Shown piece after piece: positions 37,813 through 46,920 of a stretch of 64,000 bases of DNA; the first letter of the stretch is position 1; every line of letters begins with the position of its first letter. The stretch covers positions 849,001 through 913,000 of the forward strand of contig NZ_CP067134.1 in NCBI RefSeq assembly GCF_028553765.1, given 5' to 3'. The position numbers and the translations under genes were made by a program. The notes under the pieces were generated by a model that saw only the letters and a list, made by a program, of their open reading frames with translations, had not been told where the DNA came from and made no database searches. This DNA is from Paracoccus stylophorae (GTDB lineage Bacteria > Pseudomonadota > Alphaproteobacteria > Rhodobacterales > Rhodobacteraceae).

Positions 37813-38317
37813 CGCGGGGCGGCTGGCCGGCGCGATGGCGCTGGCCGGCGGACTTGCCGGCAGCGTCGCCGCCGACCCGTTCGAGGATTTCGGCACCGCG
37901 ATGAAATACGCCCTTCCACTGGCCGCCGCGACCTGCGCCGTACGCGACGACCGGCTTGAGGATTTCGCCGTGCGCGGGGCGGTGCACATGGTGCTGGTGC
38001 TGGGGCTGAAGACGCTGACGGACGGGCATCCGGTCTCGGTCCGGCCCTCGGGCGAGGGCAGGGGGTTTCCGTCCGGGCACGCCGCCTCGGCCGCGTTCGG
38101 CGCGGCGGATCTGGCCGGCAAATGTCTTCAGGATGATCGGCTGGCGGGCGCGGCCCTGTATGGCGCGGCCGGCGCCACCGCGCTCAGCCGCGTGGAGGCG
38201 GGCCAGCACAGCGTGCAACAGGCGCTGAGCGGCGCGCTGATCGGTTTCAGCCTTGGCGGTGCCAGTTTCGGCATCGGCACCGACGAGATCGGGTTCAGCT
38301 TCGGGATGCGGTTCTAG
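37790..38317 (+). CDS. PAP2-superfamily phosphatase, secreted
   Basis: The 175-residue product has a signal-like N-terminus (residues about 8-28). It has the three phosphatase blocks of the PAP2 family: a degenerate first block KTLTDGHPVSVRPSG near residue 73, PSGHAASAAFGAAD near 92 with the histidine, and SRVEAGQHSVQQALSGALIG near 135 with the arginine and catalytic histidine. Substrates could be lipid phosphates or undecaprenyl pyrophosphate. It starts inside the cytochrome gene, so it is translationally coupled. Confidence 0.85.
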   Translation: MSSRCSNSAGRLAGAMALAGGLAGSVAADPFEDFGTAMKYALPLAAATCAVRDDRLEDFAVRGAVHMVLVLGLKTLTDGHPVSVRPSGEGRGFPSGHAASAAFGAADLAGKCLQDDRLAGAALYGAAGATALSRVEAGQHSVQQALSGALIGFSLGGASFGIGTDEIGFSFGMRF

Positions 38318-38355
38318 GCCGCGGCGCGCGTTCAGGGCAGGCCGGCCGGGTCGGT

Positions 38356-40317
38356 CTAGACGTCCAGCTCTTCCACGAAGCGGGCGTTCTCCTGGATGTA
38401 TTCGAACCGCAATTCGGGCTTCTTGCCCATCAGCCGTTCGACCAGATCCCCGGTTTCGCCGCCTTCCTCGTCGTCGATGCTGACCCGGATCAGCTTGCGC
38501 GATTTCGGGTTCATCGTGGTATCCTTCAGATCCTTGGCGTCCATCTCGCCCAGACCCTTGAATCGCTGGACGTCGATCTTTCCCTTGCCGCCCAGACCCT
38601 TGGCCATCATCCGCTCTTTCTCGGCGTCGTCGGCGACATAGACGCGATGCGCGCCCTGCGTCAGCCGATACAGCGGCGGACAGGCCAGATACAGATGGCC
38701 CTTGTCGATCAGCGGCCGCATCTGGCTGAAGAAGAACGTCATCAGCAGGCTGGCGATATGGGCGCCGTCCACATCCGCGTCGGTCATGATGATAATCTTG
38801 TCATAGCGCAGATCGTCGATGTTGAACCGCGATCCCATGCCCACGCCAAGCGCCTGGCACAGATCGTTGATTTCCTGGTTCTGGCCCAATTTGGAGCTGG
38901 CCGCGCCCAGCACATTCAGGATCTTGCCGCGCAGGGGCAGCAGGGCCTGCGTCTGGCGTTCGCGCGCGGCCTTGGCCGATCCGCCCGCGCTGTCGCCCTC
39001 GACGATGAACAGCTCGGTCCCGTCGCGATTGGTGGCGCTGCAATCGACCAGCTTGCCGGGCAGGCGCAGCCGCTTGGTGGCGGATTTGCGGGCGGTTTCC
39101 TTTTCCTGCCGGCGCCGCAGCCGTTCCTCGGCGCGCAGCACCAGAAAATCCAGGATCGCGCCCGCCGATTTGGTGTCGGCGGCAAGCCAGGTGTCGAAAT
39201 GGTCGCGTACGGCGTTTTCGACCAGGCGCGCGGCTTCGGCCGTGGCCAGCCGGTCCTTGGTCTGGCCCACGAATTCCGGTTCGCGGATGAAGCAGCTGAC
39301 CAGCGCGCAACCCCCGGTCAGCAGATCGTCGCGGGTGATCTGGGCGGCCTTCTTGTTGCTGACCCGTTCGCCATAGGCGCGGATGCCTTTCAGGATCGCG
39401 GCCCAGAACCCGGCCTCGTGCGTGCCGCCCTCGGGCGTGGGAACCGTGTTGCAATAGGATTGGATGAAGCCGTCGCGCGAGGGTGTCCAGTTGATCGCCC
39501 AATCGACCTTGCCCGGCACGTTGAACCGCTTGAAATCGACGCTGCCGGCAAAGGGGCGGTCGGCATAGGCTGTCGCGCCGTCCAGCGTTTCCGACAGGTA
39601 ATCCGCCAGCCCGCCCGGAAAATGAAAAACGGCCTCGGTCGGCGTCTCGCCGTCGTCGATCTCGGATTTCCAGCGGATCTCGACGCCCGAGAACAGATAG
39701 GCCTTGGATTTCACCATCTTCAGCAGCCGCGCGGGCCGAAAGCGGTGATGGCCGAAGATCTCTTCGTCGGCGTGGAAGGTGACGGTCGTGCCGCGACGGT
39801 TCGGGGCCGCGCCGATCCTGACCGCCGGTCCCTCGGGCACCCCGCGCGAGAAACGCTGTTCGAACAGTTCCTTGTTGCGCGCGACCTGCACCACCATCAC
39901 GTCCGACAGCGCATTGACGACCGACGCGCCCACCCCGTGCAGACCGCCCGATGTGGCATAGGCGTCGCCCGAGAACTTGCCGCCGGCATGCAGCGTGCAC
40001 AGGATCACCTCAAGCGCCGACTTGGCGGGGAATTTCGGGTGCGGGTCGATGGGGATGCCGCGGCCGTTGTCGCGCACGACGACGCTGTAATCGGCCAGCA
40101 GTTCCACCTCGATCCGGCTGGCATGACCGGCCACCGCCTCGTCCATCGAGTTGTCGAGGATCTCGGCCACCAGATGATGCAGCGCGCGTTCGTCGGTGCC
40201 GCCGATATACATGCCGGGCCGCTTGCGCACAGGCTCCAGCCCCTCCAGCACCTCGATGGATGCGGCGGAATAGCTGTCGACGCCGGCATCGGCGGCGGAA
40301 AGAAGATCGTCGGCCAT
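38356..40317 (-). CDS. parE: DNA topoisomerase IV subunit B
   Basis: ParE is the ATPase subunit of the type II topoisomerase that separates daughter chromosomes. The 653-residue product has the GHKL ATP site (EILDNSMDEAVAG near 55, DNGRGIPID near 80, GGLHGVGASVVNALS near 125) and the TOPRIM motifs EGDSAGGSAKAARER near 425 and DADVDGAHIASLLMTFFF near 505. The length and the absence of the GyrB insertion fit ParE rather than GyrB. The ATG at 40317 begins the usual ParE N-terminus. Confidence 0.94.
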   Translation of the reverse strand: MADDLLSAADAGVDSYSAASIEVLEGLEPVRKRPGMYIGGTDERALHHLVAEILDNSMDEAVAGHASRIEVELLADYSVVVRDNGRGIPIDPHPKFPAKSALEVILCTLHAGGKFSGDAYATSGGLHGVGASVVNALSDVMVVQVARNKELFEQRFSRGVPEGPAVRIGAAPNRRGTTVTFHADEEIFGHHRFRPARLLKMVKSKAYLFSGVEIRWKSEIDDGETPTEAVFHFPGGLADYLSETLDGATAYADRPFAGSVDFKRFNVPGKVDWAINWTPSRDGFIQSYCNTVPTPEGGTHEAGFWAAILKGIRAYGERVSNKKAAQITRDDLLTGGCALVSCFIREPEFVGQTKDRLATAEAARLVENAVRDHFDTWLAADTKSAGAILDFLVLRAEERLRRRQEKETARKSATKRLRLPGKLVDCSATNRDGTELFIVEGDSAGGSAKAARERQTQALLPLRGKILNVLGAASSKLGQNQEINDLCQALGVGMGSRFNIDDLRYDKIIIMTDADVDGAHIASLLMTFFFSQMRPLIDKGHLYLACPPLYRLTQGAHRVYVADDAEKERMMAKGLGGKGKIDVQRFKGLGEMDAKDLKDTTMNPKSRKLIRVSIDDEEGGETGDLVERLMGKKPELRFEYIQENARFVEELDV

Positions 40318-40442
40318 CGGATCTGCTCGTTTTCTTGTATCGGTTTGGCCGACTATCTCACGCGGCGGGCCGTGCCGGCAAGGGGTTGTGGCGCCCGCGC
40401 CACGCAACACATTCCCTTGCGCGACGGGCGTAGGGCTTTGGC

Positions 40443-41102
40443 CTATTCGGGCTCGGCCAGCCTTGCCTGCCACATCTTGCGAAAGGCGGGGCGCGACTGG
40501 CAGTCCGCCAGCCAGGCAAGGATCGCGGGAAACCGTTCGATCAGCGGGTGATAGCCCTGCGCATAGCGCAGCACCTCGGCCATGTTGATGTCGGCCACGG
40601 TAAAGCGGCCGCCGACCAGGTGCCCGTGGGTCGCCAGATGATCCTCGACCACGCGCAGCGGGCGGACCAGACGTTCGGCGGCGTTCGCGACGGCGGCGGC
40701 ATCGCTGCCCGACAGGGTGTTGCCGGAACCGTGCAGGAACAGCAGCGTCAGCGCATCGGTTTCGATGCCCGCGACGGCATGAAAGGTCCACTGCATCATC
40801 AGCCCGTCCTCGGCCGGGTTTGCCGGGCCGAAGGGCGGGCCGTATTTGCGGGCAAGATACAGCGTGCAGGCCATCGATTCGGACAGGACCAGCCCGTCAT
40901 CCTCGATCACCGGAACGGCGCCTGCGGGCGACAGCTTCAGGAACGCGGGTGAGCGGGTGTTCAGCGGCGCATCCGCCGCGAAGGGATCGGGCAGGCGATA
41001 GGCTTGGATCACCGGGACCTGCCGGAACGGCACCCCGATCTCGTGGCACAGCCAGACGATTCGCGACGCGCGGGATCGGGTGACGCCGTGAATGGTCAGC
41101 AT
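40443..41102 (-). CDS. Glutathione S-transferase family protein
   Basis: The 219-residue product has the thioredoxin-like N-terminal domain with the glutathione site motif GAVPVIEDDGLVLSESMACT (about residues 59-78) and a helical C-terminal domain with FTVADINMAEVLRYA near 165, the usual N-cap and hydrophobic staple region. The ATG at 41102 begins the domain directly. The substrate is unknown. It is followed by 122 bases of spacer before parE on the same strand. Confidence 0.9.
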   Translation of the reverse strand: MLTIHGVTRSRASRIVWLCHEIGVPFRQVPVIQAYRLPDPFAADAPLNTRSPAFLKLSPAGAVPVIEDDGLVLSESMACTLYLARKYGPPFGPANPAEDGLMMQWTFHAVAGIETDALTLLFLHGSGNTLSGSDAAAVANAAERLVRPLRVVEDHLATHGHLVGGRFTVADINMAEVLRYAQGYHPLIERFPAILAWLADCQSRPAFRKMWQARLAEPE

Positions 41103-41172
41103 GGTCGATCCTTTTTCGTGCCGGCATGCGCGCCGGCGATTGCCCGTTCCTGCGGCGCGCGCCGATGCCGCG

Positions 41173-42138
41173 TCAGCGCAGGCCCGCGCGACGCGCCGCC
41201 CGGTCGATCGCGGCCAGCACGGCCTGCGGCGCGGCATGGTGCACCATGTGACCGACCTGCGGCAGAACCGTCAGTTCGGCGTTCGGCAGCCGCGCCATCC
41301 TGCGCGAGTGATAATCCAGCCCGACGGTCGTGTCACGGGCCCCGTGCACGATCTCGATGGGCAGATCCAGCGATGCATAGCGCGGCGCCATCCGTTCCAG
41401 ATAGGGTTTCAGATTGTCCACCTGCCGGGCATTGGCCAGAAAGCTTTCCCGTCGCAGCGTCAGCCCCGCGCCGACATGATCCATGTAGCCGTCGGGGACC
41501 GGATTGGGCGCAAATATCCCGGCAAGCGCCTGTTCGACGCGCGATTCGGGGGCGAATGCGGAAATCAGCGGCACGGCCGCGCGCCCGACGGGGCTGGTGA
41601 TGAAGGGATAGAACGCGCCAAGGCTGACATCGTCCGGCCAGGGATGCGTGGCGCCGGCAAGCAGCACGATCGCCCCCGTCCGCTCCGGCGCCTGCAACGC
41701 CCAGGCCATCGCGACCGCCCCGCCATAGCTGTGGCCCAGAACCACCGGGTCGCGGACCCCAAGCCGGTCCGCCGCGCGCCGCAGCAGATCGGCCTGCGCC
41801 AGCGGGCTGTCGTTGCCCGTGTCCAGCCGGTCGGTCCAGCCAAGGCCCGGACGGTCGAACGCAATGACGCGATAATCGTCGCGCAACCGCCCGACCAGAT
41901 CGAAGGTGAAGTCGCGCGTGTTCCCGCTTGCGCCGTGGATCAGCACCAGATCGGGGCCCTGACCCTCGACATGGGCGTGCACGGTCTTGCCGTCGATCTG
42001 CAACAGCCGGCCCGTCGGCGGATAGCGTCTCTCGGCCGCCTCGGCGCGGGTTTCGGCGCGTTCGTCGATATAGGCCGCGCAGCCGGTCAGGGCCAGCGCC
42101 AGGACGGCCAGCGTCAGCAGCGGTTTTCGGCGTATCAT
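41173..42138 (-). CDS. Alpha/beta-hydrolase, predicted lipoprotein
   Basis: The 321-residue product has a signal peptide with the lipobox ALTGC at about residue 20, so it should be lipid-anchored. It has the hydrolase fold motifs LIHGASGNTRDF near 70 (oxyanion hole), the nucleophile elbow GHSYGGAVAMAW near 138, an acid residue in VHGARDTTVG near 265 and the catalytic histidine in QVGHMVHHA near 295. The substrate is unknown. The ATG at 42138 follows AGGAGCCGTTCGCG. It is divergent from ccoG. Confidence 0.9.
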   Translation of the reverse strand: MIRRKPLLTLAVLALALTGCAAYIDERAETRAEAAERRYPPTGRLLQIDGKTVHAHVEGQGPDLVLIHGASGNTRDFTFDLVGRLRDDYRVIAFDRPGLGWTDRLDTGNDSPLAQADLLRRAADRLGVRDPVVLGHSYGGAVAMAWALQAPERTGAIVLLAGATHPWPDDVSLGAFYPFITSPVGRAAVPLISAFAPESRVEQALAGIFAPNPVPDGYMDHVGAGLTLRRESFLANARQVDNLKPYLERMAPRYASLDLPIEIVHGARDTTVGLDYHSRRMARLPNAELTVLPQVGHMVHHAAPQAVLAAIDRAARRAGLR

Positions 42139-42328
42139 CGCGAACGGCTCCTCTTCTTGGTCCGGACCTTCGATGCCGGCCCGGGCTTTCGATGCAGACA
42201 CGGCGGATCAGGCGTTGCGGACGCGGCCCGCACGCCGTCCTCGCGCAAATGTCATCGCCCCTTGCCGTGGCTGCGACGACCTGTCCGGGTTACCGCATTC
42301 GCGATCCGGAATATACCGCTGACGCGGT

Positions 42329-42370
42329 TTGACCCATATCAAGGCCGCCACGCCGATCCCGCCCTATCAG
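42329..42370 (+). promoter_or_regulatory. FNR-type box and -10 element of the ccoGHIS promoter
   Basis: TTGAC-CCAT-ATCAA (42329-42342) matches the FNR/FnrP consensus TTGAT-N4-ATCAA in nine of ten positions. A -10 hexamer TATCAG is at 42365-42370, predicting a start near 42377 that puts the box centre at about -41.5, the class II activator position. This points to induction at low oxygen, as expected for cbb3 oxidase assembly genes. Confidence 0.8.
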
Positions 42371-42398
42371 CAGGGGCGCGAAACAGGAGCGATTGCCC

Positions 42399-43946
42399 AT
42401 GTCCACCCCGCAGATGGACCCACCCAGCCTTTATGCCGCGCGCGAGCCGATCTTTCCCAAACGGGTCAAGGGTCGCTTTCGCAACCTCAAATGGATCATC
42501 ATGGGGATCACGCTGGCGATCTATTACATCACGCCGTGGCTGCGGTGGGATCGCGGCCCGAACATGCCCGATCAGGCGGTTCTGGTCGATCTGGCCAATC
42601 GCCGCTTCTTCTTTTTCTGGATCGAGATCTGGCCGCACGAATTCTATTTCGTCGCCGGCCTGTTGGTGATGGCCGGGCTGGGGCTGTTCCTGTTCACCTC
42701 GGCCCTGGGGCGGGTGTGGTGCGGCTATACCTGTCCGCAGACGGTCTGGACCGATCTGTTCATCCTGGTCGAACGCTGGATCGAGGGCGACCGCAACAAC
42801 CGCATCCGCCTGCGCCGCCAGCCGTGGAACGCGCAGAAGATCCGCCTGCGCGCGATCAAGTTCACCACCTGGCTGCTGATCGCGCTGCTGACGGGGGGTG
42901 CCTGGGTCTTCTATTTCACCGATGCGCCGACGCTGCTGGTCGATCTGGTGACCGGTCAGGCGCATCCCATCGCCTATATGACCATCGCCGTGCTGACCGG
43001 AACCACCTTCCTGTTCGGCGGCTTCGCGCGCGAACAGATCTGCATCTATGCCTGTCCCTGGCCGCGCATCCAGGCCGCGATGATGGACGAGGATACGCTG
43101 ACGGTCGCCTATCGGGAATGGCGGGGCGAGCCGCGGGGCAAGACCGGACACGACCGCCGCCAGCCCAAGGGTCATGGCGCAGCCGGCGTCGTGGGCGATC
43201 CGGCGATCGCGTCGCCCGACGCGACCGTGGCGCGCGCGCCGCATCTGGAAACGCCCGCCCCCGCAAGCGAGGATCGCGGCGACTGCATCGACTGCATGGC
43301 CTGCGTGAATGTCTGCCCGATGGGGATCGACATCCGCGACGGGCAGCAGCTGGAATGCATCACCTGCGCGCTGTGCATCGACGCCTGCGACGAGATCATG
43401 GCGCGCATCGGCAAGCCGCGCGGCCTGATCGACTATATGGCGCTGCGGGACGAATCGGCGGAACGGGCCGGTGCCGCGCCCAAGCCGGTCTGGAAACATA
43501 TCCTGCGGCCCCGCACGCTGATGTATTTCACCATGTGGTCGATGATCGGCGTGCTGCTGCTGGTGGCGCTGTTCCTGCGCTCGTCGGTGGATCTGAACGT
43601 CTCGCCGGTGCGCAATCCGCTGTTCGTGACCATGTCCGACGGCGCGATCCGCAACACCTATGAGATCCGGCTGCGCAACAAGCAGCACGACGCGACCAGC
43701 TATGTCTTCGCGGCCGAGGCCGAGGGCGCGGCGGCGCAGGATTTGACGCTTTCCATCGAGGGCGCCAGCGGCGATACTGTCGAGGTGCCGGCTGACGAAA
43801 CGCTCAGCGCGCGGCTGTATCTGACCGCGCCTGCCGGGTCCGCGTTGACCCGCAGCCAAAGCACACCGCTGCGCCTAGTCGTGCAGGAACAGGGCGGAGA
43901 CGGCCGCACCTCGGTCGAGACGGTGTTCCATGGAAGGAGCCAATAA
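42399..43946 (+). CDS. ccoG: Cytochrome c oxidase accessory protein CcoG
   Basis: CcoG (RdxB/FixG) is a membrane ferredoxin-type protein that helps to reduce copper for cbb3 oxidase assembly. The 515-residue product has about five membrane helices, the conserved WCGYTCPQTVW near residue 107 and CIYACPWPRIQAAM near 215, and two four-cysteine clusters CIDCMACVNVCP and CITCALCIDACDE at about 297-335. A periplasmic immunoglobulin-like domain ends the protein. The ATG at 42399 has CAGGAGCGATTGCCC upstream; a TTG at 42393 is also in frame. Confidence 0.94.
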   Translation: MSTPQMDPPSLYAAREPIFPKRVKGRFRNLKWIIMGITLAIYYITPWLRWDRGPNMPDQAVLVDLANRRFFFFWIEIWPHEFYFVAGLLVMAGLGLFLFTSALGRVWCGYTCPQTVWTDLFILVERWIEGDRNNRIRLRRQPWNAQKIRLRAIKFTTWLLIALLTGGAWVFYFTDAPTLLVDLVTGQAHPIAYMTIAVLTGTTFLFGGFAREQICIYACPWPRIQAAMMDEDTLTVAYREWRGEPRGKTGHDRRQPKGHGAAGVVGDPAIASPDATVARAPHLETPAPASEDRGDCIDCMACVNVCPMGIDIRDGQQLECITCALCIDACDEIMARIGKPRGLIDYMALRDESAERAGAAPKPVWKHILRPRTLMYFTMWSMIGVLLLVALFLRSSVDLNVSPVRNPLFVTMSDGAIRNTYEIRLRNKQHDATSYVFAAEAEGAAAQDLTLSIEGASGDTVEVPADETLSARLYLTAPAGSALTRSQSTPLRLVVQEQGGDGRTSVETVFHGRSQ

Positions 43947-43947
43947 T

Positions 43948-44415
43948 ATGATGCGTCGAGAACTGACCGGCCGCCACGTCCTGATCATCACCGTCGCCGC
44001 CTTCCTGGTCGTCATCGGCGTCAACCTGGTGCTGGCGGTCCGGGCGGTGGGCAGTTTTCCCGGCCTGGAAGTGCCCAATTCCTATGTCGCCTCGCAGGTC
44101 TTCGATGCCGACCGCGCGGCGCAGGACGCCCTGGGCTGGACCGTCACCCCCGGCTATGACGGGCGCGAACTGACCCTGGCGGTCCGCGACCGGGACGGGC
44201 TGCCGGCGCGGGTGCGAACGCTGTCGGCAACGGTCGGCCGCCCGACCCACACGCGCGCCGATATCGTGCCGGAATTCGTCTATACCGGCGGGCTGTTCCG
44301 CGCGCCGGTCACGCTGGAACCGGGGGCCTGGAACATCCACGTGCTCGCCACCGCCGCGGACGGAACCCAGTTCCGGCAGCGGCTGGACCATTTCGCGCGC
44401 GCAGCGGTGAAATAG
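43948..44415 (+). CDS. ccoH: FixH-family protein CcoH
   Basis: CcoH (FixH) is a single-span membrane protein needed for stable assembly of cbb3 oxidase. The 155-residue product has one N-terminal helix (about residues 10-35, HVLIITVAAFLVVIGVNLVL) and a periplasmic domain with PNSYVASQVFDADRAAQ near 45. The ATG at 43948, two bases after the ccoG stop, is preferred because AGGAG lies eight bases upstream; an ATG at 43951 would differ by one residue. Directly followed by ccoI. Confidence 0.9.
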   Translation: MMRRELTGRHVLIITVAAFLVVIGVNLVLAVRAVGSFPGLEVPNSYVASQVFDADRAAQDALGWTVTPGYDGRELTLAVRDRDGLPARVRTLSATVGRPTHTRADIVPEFVYTGGLFRAPVTLEPGAWNIHVLATAADGTQFRQRLDHFARAAVK

Positions 44416-46614
44416 ATGAACCAGATCAGCGCCGCGAGGATCAGTGCCTGTCCGGCCTGCGACGCCGCGCCGCTGGCGCAGCGCCTTGCCGACCGCGCGC
44501 AGCCCGACGCGTCGGATGCCGCGCTGATCCTGTCCCTGCCCACGGCCCATTGCGCGGCCTGTATCGCGGATGTCGAACGCACCCTGTCCGCCCTGCCGGG
44601 CGTGCGCCACGCGCGGGTGAACCTGACCCTGCGCCGCGTGACCGTCGATGCGCCGGGCCTGACGGCGGACGATCTGATCCCCGTGCTGGACGGTATCGGA
44701 TACGAGGCGCACGAGCTTGACCCCGAGGCGCTGGCGACCAGCACCGCCGACCGGCAGGGCCGCGATCTGCTGATGCGGATCGGCGTCGCCGGGTTCGCGA
44801 TGATGAACATCATGATCCTGTCGGTGGCGGTCTGGTCGGGGGCCGAGGATGCCACCCGCGACCTGTTCCACTGGATCAGCGCGGCCATCGCCGTGCCGAC
44901 CATCGTCTTCGCGGGCCAGCCGTTCTTTTCCAGCGCCATCGCCGCGCTGCGCGCAGGCAGGCTGGGGATGGATGTGCCGATTTCGCTGGCGCTGGTTCTG
45001 GCCACCGGCATCTCTCTTTATGAAACCGTGGAATCCGGGCACCACGCCTATTTCGATGCGGCGGTGATGCTGTCCTTCTTCCTGCTGGTGGGGCGCTATC
45101 TGGATCATCGCACCCGGTCGATCGCACGGTCGGCCGCGGCCGAACTGACCGCGCTGGAGGTGCCGCGCGCCACGCTGCTGCGCGACGGCGCGGAACAGGT
45201 GGTTCCGGTCGCCAGCCTGCGTGCGGGCGACCTGATCCGGGTCCGGCCCGGCGGCCGCGTCCCCGCCGATGGCGAGATCGTCGCCGGGCACAGCGAAATC
45301 GACCGCGCCCTTCTGACCGGCGAAACGCTGCCCGTCGCGGCAGGTCCCGGCCTTGGCCTGTCGGCGGGCGAGGTCAATCTGACCGGGCCGCTGGACATGC
45401 GGGTGACGGCGGCCGGTCGCGACAGTTCGCTTGCGCGCCTGACCGCGCTGGTCGAGGCGGCCGAATCGGCGCGCGGACGCTATACCTCACTGGCCGAACG
45501 CGCCTCGCGCGCCTATGCGCCGGTGGTGCATGTCATGGCCGCGCTCAGCTTTGCGGGCTGGTTCTGGGCGACGCGGGATCTGCGGCTGGCGGTCAATATC
45601 GCGGCGGCGGTGCTGATCATCACCTGCCCCTGCGCCCTGGGGCTGGCGGTGCCGGCGGTCGTGACCGCGGCCTCGGGCCGGCTGTTCCGGCGCGGCCTGC
45701 TGATCAAGGACGGCACCGCGCTGGAACGTCTGGCCCAGATCGATACGGTGGTGTTCGACAAGACCGGCACGCTGACGATGGGCCAGCCACGCCTGCTGTC
45801 GCCCGAGGCGTTGCCGCCCCGGCTGCGCCCGGTCGCGCTGGCGCTGGCGCAGGGTTCGGCGCATCCGCTGTCGCAGGCGCTGGCCGGTGCGCTGTCGGAC
45901 GAGGTTCCCGCCACGCTGACCGACCACCGCGAAGATCCGGGTCACGGCGTGTCGGCCCTGTGGCAGGGCAGGCCGGTGCGGCTTGGGCGGGCGGACTGGA
46001 TCGGGGTCAGCGATGACGAACGCGCCCGTCCGGGCAGCGCCACATGGCTGGCGGTGGCGGGCGAGGCGCCGGTGCGGCTGAATTTCACCGACAGGCTGCG
46101 GCCCGGCGCCGAAGACTGCGTCGCGCAGCTGCGCCGCCTTGGGCATCGCGTGATCCTGCTGTCGGGCGACCGGCAGGCGGCGGTGGCGGATCTGGCCGCG
46201 CATCTGGGCATTGCCGAATTTCGCGCCGAAACCGATCCGGTGGGCAAGGCCGATTTCATCGGCTCGCTTGCCGATGACGGCGCGCAGGTGCTGATGGTCG
46301 GCGACGGGCTGAACGACACGGCGGCGCTGGCGCGCGCCCATGCCTCGATCTCGCCCGCATCCGCGCTGGATGCGGCGCGGGTGGCCAGCGACATGGTGCT
46401 GACCGGCCAGAACCTTCTGCCGGTGGCCGATGCGGTGGTGACGGCACGGCGCGCGACGGCCCGCATCCGCGAGAATTTCGGCATCTCGTTCCTTTACAAC
46501 ATCGTCGCGGTGCCGGTGGCCATCGCCGGGTTCGCCACCCCGCTGATCGCGGCGCTGGCAATGTCGTCCAGCTCGATCACCGTGACGCTGAACGCGCTGC
46601 GGCTGCGGCGCTGA
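44416..46614 (+). CDS. ccoI: Copper-translocating P1B-type ATPase CcoI
   Basis: CcoI exports copper across the inner membrane for the Cu(B) centre of cbb3 oxidase. The 732-residue product has an N-terminal CPAC pair (residues 12-15), a heavy-metal-associated domain with CAAC at 46-49, eight membrane helices, the transport motif ITCPCALGLAVPAV near 403, the phosphorylation motif DKTGT near 448, an HP motif (SAHPLSQAL) and GDGLNDTAALARA near 630. It starts directly after the ccoH stop. A ccoS gene follows, so the unit is complete. Confidence 0.95.
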   Translation: MNQISAARISACPACDAAPLAQRLADRAQPDASDAALILSLPTAHCAACIADVERTLSALPGVRHARVNLTLRRVTVDAPGLTADDLIPVLDGIGYEAHELDPEALATSTADRQGRDLLMRIGVAGFAMMNIMILSVAVWSGAEDATRDLFHWISAAIAVPTIVFAGQPFFSSAIAALRAGRLGMDVPISLALVLATGISLYETVESGHHAYFDAAVMLSFFLLVGRYLDHRTRSIARSAAAELTALEVPRATLLRDGAEQVVPVASLRAGDLIRVRPGGRVPADGEIVAGHSEIDRALLTGETLPVAAGPGLGLSAGEVNLTGPLDMRVTAAGRDSSLARLTALVEAAESARGRYTSLAERASRAYAPVVHVMAALSFAGWFWATRDLRLAVNIAAAVLIITCPCALGLAVPAVVTAASGRLFRRGLLIKDGTALERLAQIDTVVFDKTGTLTMGQPRLLSPEALPPRLRPVALALAQGSAHPLSQALAGALSDEVPATLTDHREDPGHGVSALWQGRPVRLGRADWIGVSDDERARPGSATWLAVAGEAPVRLNFTDRLRPGAEDCVAQLRRLGHRVILLSGDRQAAVADLAAHLGIAEFRAETDPVGKADFIGSLADDGAQVLMVGDGLNDTAALARAHASISPASALDAARVASDMVLTGQNLLPVADAVVTARRATARIRENFGISFLYNIVAVPVAIAGFATPLIAALAMSSSSITVTLNALRLRR

Positions 46615-46626
46615 AAGGAGGATGGC

Positions 46627-46788
46627 TTGGAAATCCTGACGATCCTGATTCCGGTCTCTCTGGGTCTGGGGGCGCTTGGGCTTGGTGCGTTCGTGTGGGC
46701 GCTGCGGTCGCGGCAATACGAGGATCCCAGGGGCGATGCCGAACGCATCCTCAGCGATCAGTGGGACGACCGTCCCCGGCCGGACTGA
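46627..46788 (+). CDS. ccoS: cbb3-type cytochrome oxidase assembly protein CcoS
   Basis: CcoS is a small membrane protein needed for cofactor insertion in cbb3 oxidase. The 53-residue product starts at a TTG: it has one hydrophobic segment (LTILIPVSLGLGALGLGAF) followed by FVWALRSRQYEDPRGDAERI and a charged tail, which is the CcoS pattern. AAAGGAGG lies six bases before the TTG. The ATG at 46622 in another frame stops after five codons. Confidence 0.88.
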   Translation: MEILTILIPVSLGLGALGLGAFVWALRSRQYEDPRGDAERILSDQWDDRPRPD

Positions 46789-46853
46789 TCGTCACGGGAT
46801 GGCCGGACGCGTTGCGCCGTTGGCTGGGAACAACGTCCAGTGCTGAAACGAAG

Positions 46854-46881
46854 AAGGGCGAGGGGTTTCCCCTCGCCCTTT
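46854..46881. terminator. Bidirectional intrinsic terminator
   Basis: The hairpin AAGGGCGAGGGG/CCCCTCGCCCTT (perfect, 12 pairs, loop TTT) ends in TTT on the right and starts with A-rich sequence on the left. It lies between the convergent ccoS and carboxypeptidase genes. Confidence 0.85.
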
Positions 46882-46920
46882 GCAGTTTGTCCGCCCGTGC
46901 GGTGTGGGCCGTGTCCGATG

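Noticed and set aside
38356..40317. Calling the topoisomerase gene gyrB
   Set aside because: At 653 residues, with the MADDLLS start and no long insertion, it fits ParE better than GyrB, and parC/gyrA neighbours are missing either way.
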